Source of the DNA: CAZHTF01 sp964535305
GTDB lineage: Bacteria; Planctomycetota; Phycisphaerae; UBA1845; Fen-1342
Assembly (NCBI GenBank): GCA_964535305.1
Contig: CAZHTF010000059.1
Coordinates: 1-21,678 of the forward strand
DNA length: 21,678 bases
Direction: 5' to 3'
The translations under genes were made by a program, and so were the position numbers. The notes beneath the pieces were generated by a model. It searched no databases. It saw only the letters and a program-made list of their open reading frames with translations, and was not told the origin of the DNA. Shown piece after piece: positions 6,801 through 15,596 of the stretch; positions within the stretch are counted from its first letter, which is position 1; each line of letters starts with the position of its first letter.

Positions 6801-7052
6801 TCGCGTGGGTGAGTCCAGGCATCGGACGAGCGTAGACTCGATGGCATCGACTGGAATTCAACAGGACCCGCGCGTCTTGCGCCCGTCGTCGGCGCGAAGA
6901 CGAACCCAGCGAACTGCGCGGCGTATCGATTGTCGAGCCCACATCGGAATCGGGCGGACACGGCTATGGGGCTTGCGCCTCGGCGTCGATGGAGCGGACT
7001 TGGCTTGCCGCGACCGTTTCCGGAGCCGCGAACACGGAGACGTTGTCCCCGA
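6801..7052. other. gap between convergent lgt and kinase genes
   Basis: No convincing gene is seen in these 252 bases; plus-strand frames here lack domain sense and run into the antisense of the kinase gene. The only structure noted is the hairpin at 6873-6902. Confidence 0.5.
6873..6902. terminator. bulged hairpin between convergent genes, possible two-way terminator
   Basis: CGTCTTGCGCC (6873-6883) can pair with the stretch at 6891-6902 to form eleven base pairs interrupted by one unpaired base (6896), with a 7-base loop. It lies about 75 bases after the lgt stop and 150 bases after the kinase stop. No T-run follows on either strand, so it is not a classical intrinsic terminator. Confidence 0.4.
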
Positions 7053-10000
7053 TCAAGGACTCTGCCCTGGCGATGGCGTCAGATCGGTGAGATCGGCGAG
7101 CATTCCGCGATATGCATCAGCCAAGTCGCGTTTGTCCCATGCCTCGTAGGCGCGCACGATCCGCTCGAGCGCCGTCCGCCTCTGTTTGGGCGCCGCACCG
7201 CTCAGGATGGACCTGCAGCCATCCGCGACCAGAAGTTCGCCATCATCCCATCGACCCTGACCCTGTAGCGTCAATCCGAGCAAGACTCGGGTCGTGCCGG
7301 TCAGCGGGTGGTCGGTGGCGAGTTGCCGCTCTCGAATCTCCAGTCCCTCCCGGAGAACGAGTTCGGCTTGCTGGTATTCGTGCTGATCGAAAAGCGCTGC
7401 ACCCAGGTTGACCAAGCTGCTGGCCAGGTGGGGATTTCCTGGCGGCAGCTTCCGGCGCTGGAGCGAGATCGCTTCGCGCAGCAGCGTCGTGGCCTGCGCG
7501 TAGTCACGAAGGTCGAGCAGCACCACCGCCAGGTTATTCTGGCTGATCGCCAGATTCGGATGGTCGTCCGGGAGAACTCGACGACGCGCCTCGAGCACCT
7601 CGCGGAAAAGCCGCTCCGCGTCGGCGAGATCGCCTTGCGCGTAGTGCAAGGCTGCGAGGTTGTTGACCACGGTCACGGTCTCAGGGTGATCGGCCGAAAA
7701 CGCCGAGCGATAGATTCCGATTGCTTCGCGGTACAGGTCACGGGCCTCATCGAACGCGCCGCGCGCCTTCAGCAGCGCCGCCAGACTGTTCAATGTCGCA
7801 GCGACTTCAGGGTGGTCGTGGCCCAGCCGCCTTCGGCGGATCGCGAGCGCCTCGCGGATCGGCGCTTCCGCCGCGGCTGGGCTACCGGAATGCTGATGAA
7901 AGACAGCCAGGTTATTGAGCGTTGTGGCGAGCGCCGGGTGGTCGTCGCCAGCAACCTTGCGGGCTACTCGCACCGCTTCCGCGAATAGTGCTTCAGCAGC
8001 AGCGTTGTCGCCGCGGTCGCGCGTGACGAGCGCCAGGCTGCTGAGGCTCCGCATCACGTCGTAGTTCTCCTCCCCCAAGGCTGCCTTGCGTATCTCCAGG
8101 GCGTGGCGCAGAAGCGGCTCGGCGGCCCCGTGCTCGCCTCGCCGGTGCAACAGCGTTCCCAGGTTGTCGAGCCCCGACGCGACGCGCGGGTGGTCCTCGC
8201 GATAGATGCGCTGATACTCCTCAAGCGCGTCGCGAAACATCCGCTCGGCGGCGTCGAACTCGCCGCGGGTGCTAAATAGCGACGCGAAGTTGCTGCGAAT
8301 GTCCGCCAGCAGTGGGGTGCCGTTGGCGCTGATGGCGCTGCGCAGCGCGAGCGCCTCACGGTAGAGCGCTTCGGCAGCGTCGTATTGGGCTTGAGCCTGG
8401 CGTAGCAACGCCAAGTCATGCACGCTCGCCGCCAATCCCAGAGCGTGCGTTGTGTTCGCGGCAATGGCCGCGCGGCGGATCTCAAGCGCCCGCGCCAGAT
8501 GTGGCTCGGCCTCCGCGAGGAGCCCGAGCGCGCGATACGTATTGCCGAGCGTGGCGCGGATTGCCGCTTCGATCGCGGGCTGCGCGCGGGGCAGGTCGGA
8601 TTCGCGGATTCGCTGATCGGCGGTGTCCAGCAGCGTGCGAACCATCACATTCGGACCGGCTTGGGCGGGGTCCGGCGCCGCAAGAATCTGCTGGAGAAAG
8701 TTGTTGATCTGCTCGGCGATCGACCGCTGCGCCTCAGCCTCCGATTCCGCCCGCTGCGCTGTCAGGCGAGCCGCGTCGGCGCGAACGTAGAGCAACGTGC
8801 TGACGATCGATGCCGCCAGCAGGCCAAGGAAGAGGCTCGTTGCGGCTGTGACGGCCACGGCGTGCCTGCGAGCGAACGTAGTCACCCGGTAGCGGAGCGT
8901 GGCGGCGCGCGCCGCGACGGGCAGACCTTCGAGATGCCGGCGGATGTCCTCCGAGAGCTGAGCGACGGACGCGTAGCGGCGCGGCGGCTCCCTGCGCAGG
9001 GCCATCAGTACGATGTTGTCCAGGTCGCCGGCCAGGCGGCGGCTCAGGCGACGAGTGTCCGCCTCGGGAAGACCGACGGCTGGAGCGATCGTGCGCGGCG
9101 CGGCGACGCGGCCATCGGCGCTGCTCTGCGTCGAGCGCCGCACCGCCGTGCTGGGGCGCGTCGGCTCCTGAGCGCGGACGAGGCGCTCCATGTCGTGCGC
9201 GGAATCCGTTTCGGTCGCGAAGGGACGCAAACCGGTCAATAGCTCGTACAGAATCACGCCGAGTGAGTAGATGTCACTCGCGGTCGTGACAGCTTCGCCG
9301 CACAGTTGTTCGGGACTGGCGTAGCGCGGCGTGAGCAGTCGAAGCGCAGGTACCGTGGCATTCGGGCCCGATTCGGCGGTCGCGTGATCGAGCACCTTGG
9401 CGATGCCGAAGTCCAGCAGGCGCGGCTCGCCGTCGGGCGTGATCAGAATGTTGCCCGGCTTCAAGTCGCGGTGGACGACGAGGTGCTGATGCGCATATTG
9501 AACGGCCGCGCAGACTTTGCGGAAAAGGTGCAGGCGCTCCGTTACGGAAAGACGGCGTTGCTCGCAAAAGCGGTCGATCGCGATCCCTTCGACGCGCTCC
9601 ATCACGAGATAGGGCAGCCCATCGTCGGTGGCGCCTCCGTCGATGAGCCGCGCGATGTTCGGGTGATCGAGCTGCGCCAACACCTGCCGTTCGATGCGGA
9701 AACGCCGCAGCGCATCCTCGGTCGCCATCCCAGCGCGGATCACTTTGATGGCAACCTGCTTCTGGAACTGCTCATCCGCCCGTTCGGCCAGCAAGACGGT
9801 GCCCATCCCGCCGGTGCCAAGTACGCTGGCAACTCGGTACGAGCCGATCAGCCGGCCCAGCCAAGCCTCCGCGCTGGCAGCGCGAGCCAAGGTGTCGCAT
9901 GGATCTGACGCGGACGATCTCGGAACGGCCGGCGTCCGCAGGAAGTCGCCCGCTCGCCGATGAGCGTTCAGAAGCGACTCGACTTCCGCACGCAGGACGT

Positions 10001-10106
10001 CGTCACTGCCGCAAGCCCGTGAGACGAACTCCTGCCGCTGCGGACCGCTCAAGTCGAGCGATTGAAAGAAGATCTCGTCGGCGGATCGGGCGGGCAGCTG
10101 CGACAT
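7053..10106 (-). CDS. transmembrane Ser/Thr protein kinase with TPR repeats
   Basis: This 1017-residue protein joins a Hanks-type kinase to a long repeat region. Residues 10-55 form the short N-terminal segment often seen before such kinases. The kinase domain (about 90-395) has a complete catalytic set: glycine loop LGTGGMGTV, VAIK lysine 121, Glu139, HRDLKPGN (212-219), DFG (232-234) and SPE in place of APE (264-266). One membrane segment follows at about 416-441, putting the C-terminal part outside. From about 520 to 1000 come tandem tetratricopeptide repeats of the 42-residue type, with recurring Y-A-LYREAL and DHP-A-LNNLA text, suited to binding proteins. The stop of the sigma factor gene is 1 base upstream, so the two are coupled. 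Sigma factor-kinase pairs like this are common in planctomycetes; the kinase probably acts in the same signalling path. Confidence 0.95.
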   Translation of the reverse strand: MSQLPARSADEIFFQSLDLSGPQRQEFVSRACGSDDVLRAEVESLLNAHRRAGDFLRTPAVPRSSASDPCDTLARAASAEAWLGRLIGSYRVASVLGTGGMGTVLLAERADEQFQKQVAIKVIRAGMATEDALRRFRIERQVLAQLDHPNIARLIDGGATDDGLPYLVMERVEGIAIDRFCEQRRLSVTERLHLFRKVCAAVQYAHQHLVVHRDLKPGNILITPDGEPRLLDFGIAKVLDHATAESGPNATVPALRLLTPRYASPEQLCGEAVTTASDIYSLGVILYELLTGLRPFATETDSAHDMERLVRAQEPTRPSTAVRRSTQSSADGRVAAPRTIAPAVGLPEADTRRLSRRLAGDLDNIVLMALRREPPRRYASVAQLSEDIRRHLEGLPVAARAATLRYRVTTFARRHAVAVTAATSLFLGLLAASIVSTLLYVRADAARLTAQRAESEAEAQRSIAEQINNFLQQILAAPDPAQAGPNVMVRTLLDTADQRIRESDLPRAQPAIEAAIRATLGNTYRALGLLAEAEPHLARALEIRRAAIAANTTHALGLAASVHDLALLRQAQAQYDAAEALYREALALRSAISANGTPLLADIRSNFASLFSTRGEFDAAERMFRDALEEYQRIYREDHPRVASGLDNLGTLLHRRGEHGAAEPLLRHALEIRKAALGEENYDVMRSLSSLALVTRDRGDNAAAEALFAEAVRVARKVAGDDHPALATTLNNLAVFHQHSGSPAAAEAPIREALAIRRRRLGHDHPEVAATLNSLAALLKARGAFDEARDLYREAIGIYRSAFSADHPETVTVVNNLAALHYAQGDLADAERLFREVLEARRRVLPDDHPNLAISQNNLAVVLLDLRDYAQATTLLREAISLQRRKLPPGNPHLASSLVNLGAALFDQHEYQQAELVLREGLEIRERQLATDHPLTGTTRVLLGLTLQGQGRWDDGELLVADGCRSILSGAAPKQRRTALERIVRAYEAWDKRDLADAYRGMLADLTDLTPSPGQSP

Positions 10107-10107
10107 C

Positions 10108-10722
10108 TCAGGACTCCGCCGGCGCGGCGGACCGCGGCGCCTCGAGCGCTCGGTAAAGCCAGGCGCGGGCGAACTCCCAATAGCGCTCGACCGTCCGCGT
10201 TGTGACGCCCAGCACCGCGGCCGTCTCAGCCGTCGTCAATCCGCCGAAGAAACGCATCTCGACCACGCGCGCCTTGTCGGGGTGCACGTGCGAGAACCTC
10301 TCCAGAACCTCGTCGAGCGCCAGTAGATCGCTGCCGGGCGCCTCAGCCGAAATCGTCGGCGCTGCGTCAATCGACAGTTTCTGATGCTGCCCGCCGCGTT
10401 TCTGGCAGTCGCGCGCCCGGGCGTGGTCGACCAGGATGCGGCGGATCGCCAGCGCGGCGACGGCGAAGAAATGCGCCCGGCTCTGCCACTCGACCCGCGT
10501 CTGATCGACCAGCCGCAGGTAGGCCTCGTGAACGAGGGCGGTGGCCTGAAGCGTGTGATCGGGCCGCTGATTTTGAAGATGAGTGGCCGCCAGCCGGCGC
10601 AGTTCGTCGTAAACCAGCGGCAACAGTTTGTCCGCGCCGATCCCACCGCCAGCAGCGAGCCGGTTGAGGAGTTGGGTTACATCGGTGCCATCTGACATAG
10701 GCGCGTCTTCGCGATCAGGCAT
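10108..10722 (-). CDS. ECF-type RNA polymerase sigma factor (TIGR02999-like)
   Basis: The 204-residue product directs RNA polymerase to specific promoters. The sequence fits the planctomycete-rich ECF family modelled as TIGR02999: VYDELRRLAATHLQNQRPDHT and LVHEAYLRL correspond to region 2, followed by FFAVAALAIRRILVDHARAR, and a C-terminal region 4 helix-turn-helix with VVEMRFFGGLTTAETAAVLGV and TTRTVERYWEFARAWL. No anti-sigma factor is adjacent; instead the kinase gene starts 1 base after the stop, and kinase control of such sigma factors is a known theme (here inferred). The ATG at 10722 was kept; a second ATG at 10698 (MSDGTDVTQLL) matches the family N-terminus and may be the real start. 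Confidence 0.93.
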   Translation of the reverse strand: MPDREDAPMSDGTDVTQLLNRLAAGGGIGADKLLPLVYDELRRLAATHLQNQRPDHTLQATALVHEAYLRLVDQTRVEWQSRAHFFAVAALAIRRILVDHARARDCQKRGGQHQKLSIDAAPTISAEAPGSDLLALDEVLERFSHVHPDKARVVEMRFFGGLTTAETAAVLGVTTRTVERYWEFARAWLYRALEAPRSAAPAES

Positions 10723-10894
10723 CCACGGCCACCTGCCCCACCGAACGTGATCGGGCGATTGTCACGACCGGGCTGTCGGGAGTCGGCCGATTTTCTCGCG
10801 TATTGGTCGGCGGGCCTTCGGGACGGCCCTTTTTCAAGCGTAATCATAACCCGGGCTCAGATGAAAGCCCCGCAAGCGGAATGGAGATCGTGCG
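10723..10894. other. divergent gap between sigma factor and M64 peptidase genes
   Basis: This 172-base gap must hold promoters for both directions, but none matches well. On the minus strand TTGAAA near 10835 and a GACAAT near 10760 are single hexamers without a good partner. The clearest element is the plus-strand hairpin with T-run at 10812-10834. Confidence 0.4.
10812..10834 (+). terminator. terminator-like hairpin in the leader of the M64 gene
   Basis: GGGCC (10812-10816) pairs with GGCCC (10825-10829) around an 8-base loop, and TTTTT follows directly (10830-10834). This is intrinsic-terminator form on the plus strand. No plus-strand gene ends just before it, and the next gene starts 60 bases later. 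It may insulate the peptidase gene from read-through, or act as an attenuator. The five-pair stem is short. Confidence 0.45.
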
Positions 10895-13800
10895 ATGAAA
10901 CGTTGCACTATCCGAGTCGTGAAACTCGCCCTGATGACCGCGTTGGCAACGGCGCCCGGCTGCGCGTTTCTGTTTCCGGACGTTCAGAATTCGCTCGATG
11001 AGTTGGGCAACAAGGGTTTCGTCGGCCGAGTGTCCGACCGTGACGCCCTCGTCGCAGTGCAGGTCGAGGGCGACGAGGTGCTGGCGTACGTGTGCGACGG
11101 GGTTGAGGGTAGCGGGTCGCTCAGTGCCTGGTTCGAGGGCAAGCTGAGCGGGCAACAAATGGACTTGGGCGTCATTGCCGGTACGACGTACGAAACGACC
11201 AGCCTGGGCGCCACGCTCACCGGCACGATCGGCGAGAGCGGCGCAGCGGGCGTGCTGAAGCTGGAAGATGGCAGTGAGCTTCCTTGGACAGCCGAAACGG
11301 CCCGCGCGAACGCGGCCGGCGGCTTGTACAGCGCGGGCGGTGAGGAGGAGATTATCGGCGTCATTGTCGACAACACCGGCGAAGTTCGCGGTTTGTCGAG
11401 GTCGCGCGTGACGGGATGGACGTCGCGAGTGGTTCCCACCACTCCGCTTCGGCCTGCGACGCGATTGCCGGTTCAATACTCCAACCGGGACGGCGTACCA
11501 GTCCGCCGGGAAATTCCGCTGGCGACGAACCTGTCGACGCTGCGGCCGATCATCCGACCCCGCCCAGACCCACTGCCGCCTGCCGACGCCGGCACACTCA
11601 TGGTCCATGTTCCCCTCGTGAATGAACACGCGACCGGACATCGCTACATTGAGAAGCGTCGCGACAGCATTGGGGTTCCGACGCTGCGGCTGAGCGCACA
11701 GCTGCTCGATCCGCAGCGGCCCCAGAACGTGCTCGGTGCGTTCATGCGCGTAACCGTACTTGATGCCACCGGAAAGGTGCTTTCGACGCACTTCATCGAC
11801 GACCCGCTCAGTCCCTATTTGGAGGCGCCCGAGAGCCAGCGCGGCGCGAGCATGCGCTGGGTGGACGTGGGGCGCAGGCCGACCAGCTTCCTGGTCGCCG
11901 TGCCGGACATGAAAGCGGGGCGCAAGGTCACCTTCTCGCGCTTCCGATCCAGCGAAAGCCCGATCTTCGCCGGGACAATCGACCTTCAAGCCCAGTCCGT
12001 CCCCAAGCCGATTCGCGCGAGCAAGCAGTCCGCCCGCTCGGCCGTGGGTGAGACCGGCTACGACACGGACGATGCCGAATACGACACGGTCGTAAGCAAT
12101 GGTGCGCCGCAGGATCGCGTGGACATCCTCTTCGTCGCCGAGGGTTTTCAGGACACCATTTCCGACCGCGAGCTGTTCAACCAGGAAGTCAATGAGGTGC
12201 TGGCGCATCTTTGGTCGACCTATGCGATCTATGACCAGATGCGGCCGGCGATCAACGTTCATTCCGCTTTCATCCCATCGAGAGGCGCTGGCGCCGGCAA
12301 CGAAGACGCAGCGGGCAACCCGGCTCCGAACGACACGCCTTTTCAGGCCTACTACAGCTGCGATGCAGGGGATACAGGGCAACCAGGTGACGAGTGCCGA
12401 CTGCTGAAGATCACGGAGGACGGCGCGGATTTCCTTTACGAAATCGCGCAGAGCGCGCCGGGCAACTACGGCGCAGGCTCGCCCGACACGATCTGCTTGC
12501 TCGTAAACGACGCGCGCTACGGAGGCGCTGCCATCGGCGGCGGAGGACTGATGCGCATTTCGCTGCATGCAGACGGCCCCGACATCTTCGCGCACGAGTT
12601 CGGTCACGCGGCGATCGGGTTGAGCGACGAGTACGAGACGGAATACACCGACACAGCGATCGCGGCCTCACTGCTGCGGCCCAACGTGGACGGGCCACTC
12701 ACGGCAAACGACCCGACGTTGAAATGGAGCAGCCTGGTCGCGGCGACGACCGCGATTCCTACGGCGCTGGACGACGACAACTGCGAGCGGGAGGAAGCCG
12801 GCGACTGCTCGGCTTCGACGCTGCCGCTGTCGGCAGACGGAACCTACCAGACCGTGGGGATGTACGAAGGCGCGGGATATGCGGCTTGCGGTTCTTTCCG
12901 CCCGTCCACGTCGTGCCGGATGCGCTGCGCGGTGAATCACTTCTGCGCCGTGTGCGACAAGGCATTTCGCGACGCGTTTGCGCCCTTTGTGCCGCCGACC
13001 ATCGACCTCTTTGTGCGTGACAACTCACTCGACCTGGGTGACGTGCCGTCGCCCAGCGGCGTTGGAGACGGGGATACCGGCATCATCGTCAAGCCCTGGC
13101 AAAGTCCAGACGTGCGCGTGGACGCACCGCCCTTCACCCTCCCCGAGAACCTGGCCTTTCACGTCAACGAGAACCCGATCGCGGGTCTCGCCCATCGCGT
13201 CTACGTCACCGTACACAATCGCGGAACGGAAGTCGGCCCGCACTTCGCGCAGACGCTGCTCTACTTCGCGCCGGCGACGGGCGGAGCGCCGCAGTTTACG
13301 CCCGTCAACTGGAACCTGATCGCAAGCCAGCCTGCGACCGTGGCTGGCCTGGGCGGCGAGGCAACGCTCACATTCAACTGGACGGCGCCCGCCGACCTGC
13401 CGTCGCATGCCTGCATGATTGCGCTCGTGGACAACGAAGCCGATCCTTATCCGGCCGCGAATGGGGGCCTGTCCACCTGGGTGCGCAACAGCAACAACGT
13501 CACTTGGAAAAACTTGCACGTCGTGACGGTGCCGGTGATCGAAGGCGAGATCAGCAACTTCGAACGGCAGATCGTGCCGACCGTCCTTCGAATCGATACC
13601 CAAACGGCGCCGGGAACCGACTTACAGCCGCTGCCGGTCGGCACTCAGCTCACATTGACGTATCAGACCAACATCGTGCTCCTTCCTTTCCCGAGCGACG
13701 GATCGCAGATGACGCAGGTGTCAAGCCAGACAGGCGAATACATCTACTCAAAGAGCGATGCGCAGAGCGGGCGCCTGTCTTTCCAAACTGACCTCCCCGC

Positions 13801-13975
13801 CGGCGCCGAGGGAAGCCCGTTCGTTTCGACCTTCAGGCTAAGCGTACAACTCCCGGGCGGCACGCCGACGGGGCAGAACTACGCGATCACAATCTCCCAG
13901 TACGCACTCGATTCGGCAACGGGCATCGTGGGAAATTTGATCGGCGGTAATACGTACTTTGTGAGCTTTAATTGA
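10895..13975 (+). CDS. M64-family (IgA peptidase-like) metallopeptidase lipoprotein
   Basis: The 1026-residue product is a predicted surface or periplasmic zinc peptidase. A signal peptide ends at TAPGC, with Cys23 as the likely lipid anchor. Residues 24-390 are beta-rich without a recognised motif. The peptidase domain begins near 405 with DRVDILFVAEGFQD, has NVHSAFIPSRG, then HEFGHAAIGLSDEYE with His567, Glu568 and His571 forming the HExxH zinc site and the DEYE typical of M64. After it comes CRMRCAVNHFCAVC, a cysteine cluster also seen in M64 proteins. Residues about 755-840 look like a CARDB-type Ig-like domain (HRVYVTVHNRGTEVG), and the tail is beta-rich. GGAG at 10883-10886 supports the ATG. 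The gene stands alone and diverges from the sigma factor. Substrate is unknown; M64 founders cleave IgA, which does not imply that here. Confidence 0.88.
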   Translation: MKRCTIRVVKLALMTALATAPGCAFLFPDVQNSLDELGNKGFVGRVSDRDALVAVQVEGDEVLAYVCDGVEGSGSLSAWFEGKLSGQQMDLGVIAGTTYETTSLGATLTGTIGESGAAGVLKLEDGSELPWTAETARANAAGGLYSAGGEEEIIGVIVDNTGEVRGLSRSRVTGWTSRVVPTTPLRPATRLPVQYSNRDGVPVRREIPLATNLSTLRPIIRPRPDPLPPADAGTLMVHVPLVNEHATGHRYIEKRRDSIGVPTLRLSAQLLDPQRPQNVLGAFMRVTVLDATGKVLSTHFIDDPLSPYLEAPESQRGASMRWVDVGRRPTSFLVAVPDMKAGRKVTFSRFRSSESPIFAGTIDLQAQSVPKPIRASKQSARSAVGETGYDTDDAEYDTVVSNGAPQDRVDILFVAEGFQDTISDRELFNQEVNEVLAHLWSTYAIYDQMRPAINVHSAFIPSRGAGAGNEDAAGNPAPNDTPFQAYYSCDAGDTGQPGDECRLLKITEDGADFLYEIAQSAPGNYGAGSPDTICLLVNDARYGGAAIGGGGLMRISLHADGPDIFAHEFGHAAIGLSDEYETEYTDTAIAASLLRPNVDGPLTANDPTLKWSSLVAATTAIPTALDDDNCEREEAGDCSASTLPLSADGTYQTVGMYEGAGYAACGSFRPSTSCRMRCAVNHFCAVCDKAFRDAFAPFVPPTIDLFVRDNSLDLGDVPSPSGVGDGDTGIIVKPWQSPDVRVDAPPFTLPENLAFHVNENPIAGLAHRVYVTVHNRGTEVGPHFAQTLLYFAPATGGAPQFTPVNWNLIASQPATVAGLGGEATLTFNWTAPADLPSHACMIALVDNEADPYPAANGGLSTWVRNSNNVTWKNLHVVTVPVIEGEISNFERQIVPTVLRIDTQTAPGTDLQPLPVGTQLTLTYQTNIVLLPFPSDGSQMTQVSSQTGEYIYSKSDAQSGRLSFQTDLPAGAEGSPFVSTFRLSVQLPGGTPTGQNYAITISQYALDSATGIVGNLIGGNTYFVSFN

Positions 13976-14281
13976 GTTTCCGCGTCGCGCATTTCGAGCG
14001 TTGGAGCCCCTTCAATGGCCATGCAGAGCGGCTGGCGACTATCGTGATTCGGCGAGAGAGGATTCGGGTCGACGAGGAATACGTCGGCGCGGCTTGCAGT
14101 CAGGATCAGATCGAGCGCAAGGGCCGGCTGGTACAATGCCGCGCATGGACGACGTCACGCATGCATTCGCGACTGTTCGAGGAACGGCCAAACGCCACTT
14201 GGGCGCGGCAGGCGCGCCTTGTCTCGGCCCATCCGCACGCTTTGTCCGCCCGCGAGTACACCCAATAGGATGTTTCGCGTA
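13976..14281. other. gap between convergent M64 and MOSC genes
   Basis: These 306 bases hold no gene I can support. A TACAAT hexamer (14132-14137, plus strand) is followed 8 bases later by an ATG (14145) opening a frame that runs into the antisense of the MOSC gene; it has no recognisable domain. No hairpin with a T-run is visible for either flanking gene. Confidence 0.4.
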
Positions 14282-14815
14282 CTACCCATGCGCGTTCACA
14301 TCCTGCGGGCACGTGCCGATGCTCGCGAGCGGCGGGCAAGCGTGGTCGCCGGATACCAGCGTGACTCGCTGTCCCGGAAAAGTCCTTCCACCCTGTACGA
14401 CTCGCGCCATGAATCCGCAACGTCCAATCACCGCATGCTGAATGGCAGGGTGAATCGCGTCGAGGACATAGCACGGTTTCCGCGGCTCGGTGAGTTCGAG
14501 CACCGGCCCATCCTCGAAGTGCAACCGGTCGCCAACCGAGCAATTCTGCACCCGCAGGCCGCGCACCGTCAGATTCTCGCCGATGACGCCGGGGCCGACC
14601 GGAAACCCCTCCGCGCGCAGGTCGTCCAACAACTCCATGTCCTGAATGCACACGGCACGGTGTGAACGGCGGTGCTTTTCGTGATCGTGCCCATCGCCGG
14701 ACAGCCCTTCGCAGGTCACCTGTGCTTCACGCACGGGGTGCTTCGGGACACCGCCGGGTGAGATACACACGGCCACAACTTCGGCAAACGCGGTTGCACG
14801 CTGGTCTTGAATCAT
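14282..14815 (-). CDS. MOSC-domain protein
   Basis: MOSC domains bind sulfur and are related to the C-terminal part of molybdenum cofactor sulfurase; they are thought to handle sulfur for metal-sulfur centres. The 177-residue product is one complete MOSC domain: VVAVCISPGGVPKHPV at the start, CEGLSGDGHDHEKHRR, PGVIGENLTVRGL, VGDRLHFEDGPVLELTEPRKPC with the conserved Cys115, and a C-terminal GRCGFMARVVQGG. ATG 14815 was chosen because GGAGG precedes it by 8 bases; an ATG at 14830 overlaps that same Shine-Dalgarno. The gene is the last of the molybdoenzyme operon, 52 bases after the chaperone gene. Its place suggests a role in maturing the cofactor or adding sulfur to it; this is inference. Residues 160-177 hold two extra cysteines. 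Confidence 0.88.
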   Translation of the reverse strand: MIQDQRATAFAEVVAVCISPGGVPKHPVREAQVTCEGLSGDGHDHEKHRRSHRAVCIQDMELLDDLRAEGFPVGPGVIGENLTVRGLRVQNCSVGDRLHFEDGPVLELTEPRKPCYVLDAIHPAIQHAVIGRCGFMARVVQGGRTFPGQRVTLVSGDHACPPLASIGTCPQDVNAHG

Positions 14816-14823
14816 CCACGCGC

Positions 14824-14828
14824 CCTCC
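14824..14828 (-). promoter_or_regulatory. Shine-Dalgarno that fixes the MOSC start
   Basis: On the minus strand GGAGG lies 8 bases before the ATG at 14813-14815. It overlaps an upstream ATG (14828-14830), which would be a poorer start. The frame upstream of that is arginine-rich antisense-like text. Confidence 0.55.
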
Positions 14829-14867
14829 ATCACTCCACAAGTCAATGCCGCATCGTCGGGGGCGACA

Positions 14868-15596
14868 TCAGTTCGGCGCCTGGCGGTACAGCGGCGATGA
14901 CGAGCGCTGCGACGGCCCGATGGCGTGCTCAAGCGCGATCAAGTGGCGTGTGGTGACCGCGACCGCCATGTCAGCGACCGTGCGGTAGAAGGCGCTCCTG
15001 GTTTTTTCAACAATCCGGTCGCGCAGTGCGCCGATCCACGAGCAAATGTGCGCGGCTAAGAAGTCGCGCTGCATCTCCAGTGCTCGTCGCAGGTGCGCTT
15101 CGTCGCCTGCCGCGGTGAATTCGCACGCTTTGCCGCACAAGTGCGCGAGATACTCCAGTTCGAGCGCGATGTGATCGGGAAGCTCCTTGCAGTCGTCCTT
15201 GAATTCCAGCGCGGCCAATCGATACCACTTCTGGACGTCGACGGCGGATTGTCCCAGCAGCAAGCCGCCCACGCGTTGGCCTTCGATTTCGTGGATATCC
15301 CGGAACACGGACTCATACGGCGCGACGTACCGCCCACCGGGCACCTTGAATAGTGCCATGAACTCCTGCTCACACGCCTGTGGGTCGTAATTGGAGGCGA
15401 GGTTCTGGAGCATCGCAGACAACTCGGCATCACACGGCGACGCACCCGTCTGCGTCATTCCGCCCAGACTCACCGCCTCCAACTCGCGCTGCGCGAGTGG
15501 CCGCGCGAAGCACGCCGCCAGAAACCCGTAGACCGATTGATGCGCGGCGCTCAAGTCTGGAAGGCTCACCGGTGTTTCCGCTGACTGGCTAACCAT
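14868..15596 (-). CDS. TorD/DmsD-family molybdoenzyme chaperone
   Basis: These cytoplasmic chaperones bind the Tat signal of a molybdoenzyme and hold it for cofactor insertion before export. The 242-residue all-helical protein shows family features: HQSVYGFLAACFARPL at the start, YDPQACEQEFMALFKVPGG, PYESVF (about 95-100), the central LPDHIALELEYLAHLC, which corresponds to the conserved P-D-H-x-E-L-E-F motif, and a C-terminal helix bundle. The ATG lies inside the end of the ferredoxin subunit gene (8-base overlap), so translation is probably coupled. Its likely client is the Tat-dependent catalytic subunit of this operon. The C-terminal 20 residues are Ser/Arg-rich and probably disordered. 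Confidence 0.85.
   Translation of the reverse strand: MVSQSAETPVSLPDLSAAHQSVYGFLAACFARPLAQRELEAVSLGGMTQTGASPCDAELSAMLQNLASNYDPQACEQEFMALFKVPGGRYVAPYESVFRDIHEIEGQRVGGLLLGQSAVDVQKWYRLAALEFKDDCKELPDHIALELEYLAHLCGKACEFTAAGDEAHLRRALEMQRDFLAAHICSWIGALRDRIVEKTRSAFYRTVADMAVAVTTRHLIALEHAIGPSQRSSSPLYRQAPN

Noticed and set aside
14238..14282. Short AGTAC/GTACT inverted repeat after the MOSC gene as terminator
   Set aside because: Arms of five bases with a long loop and no T-run.
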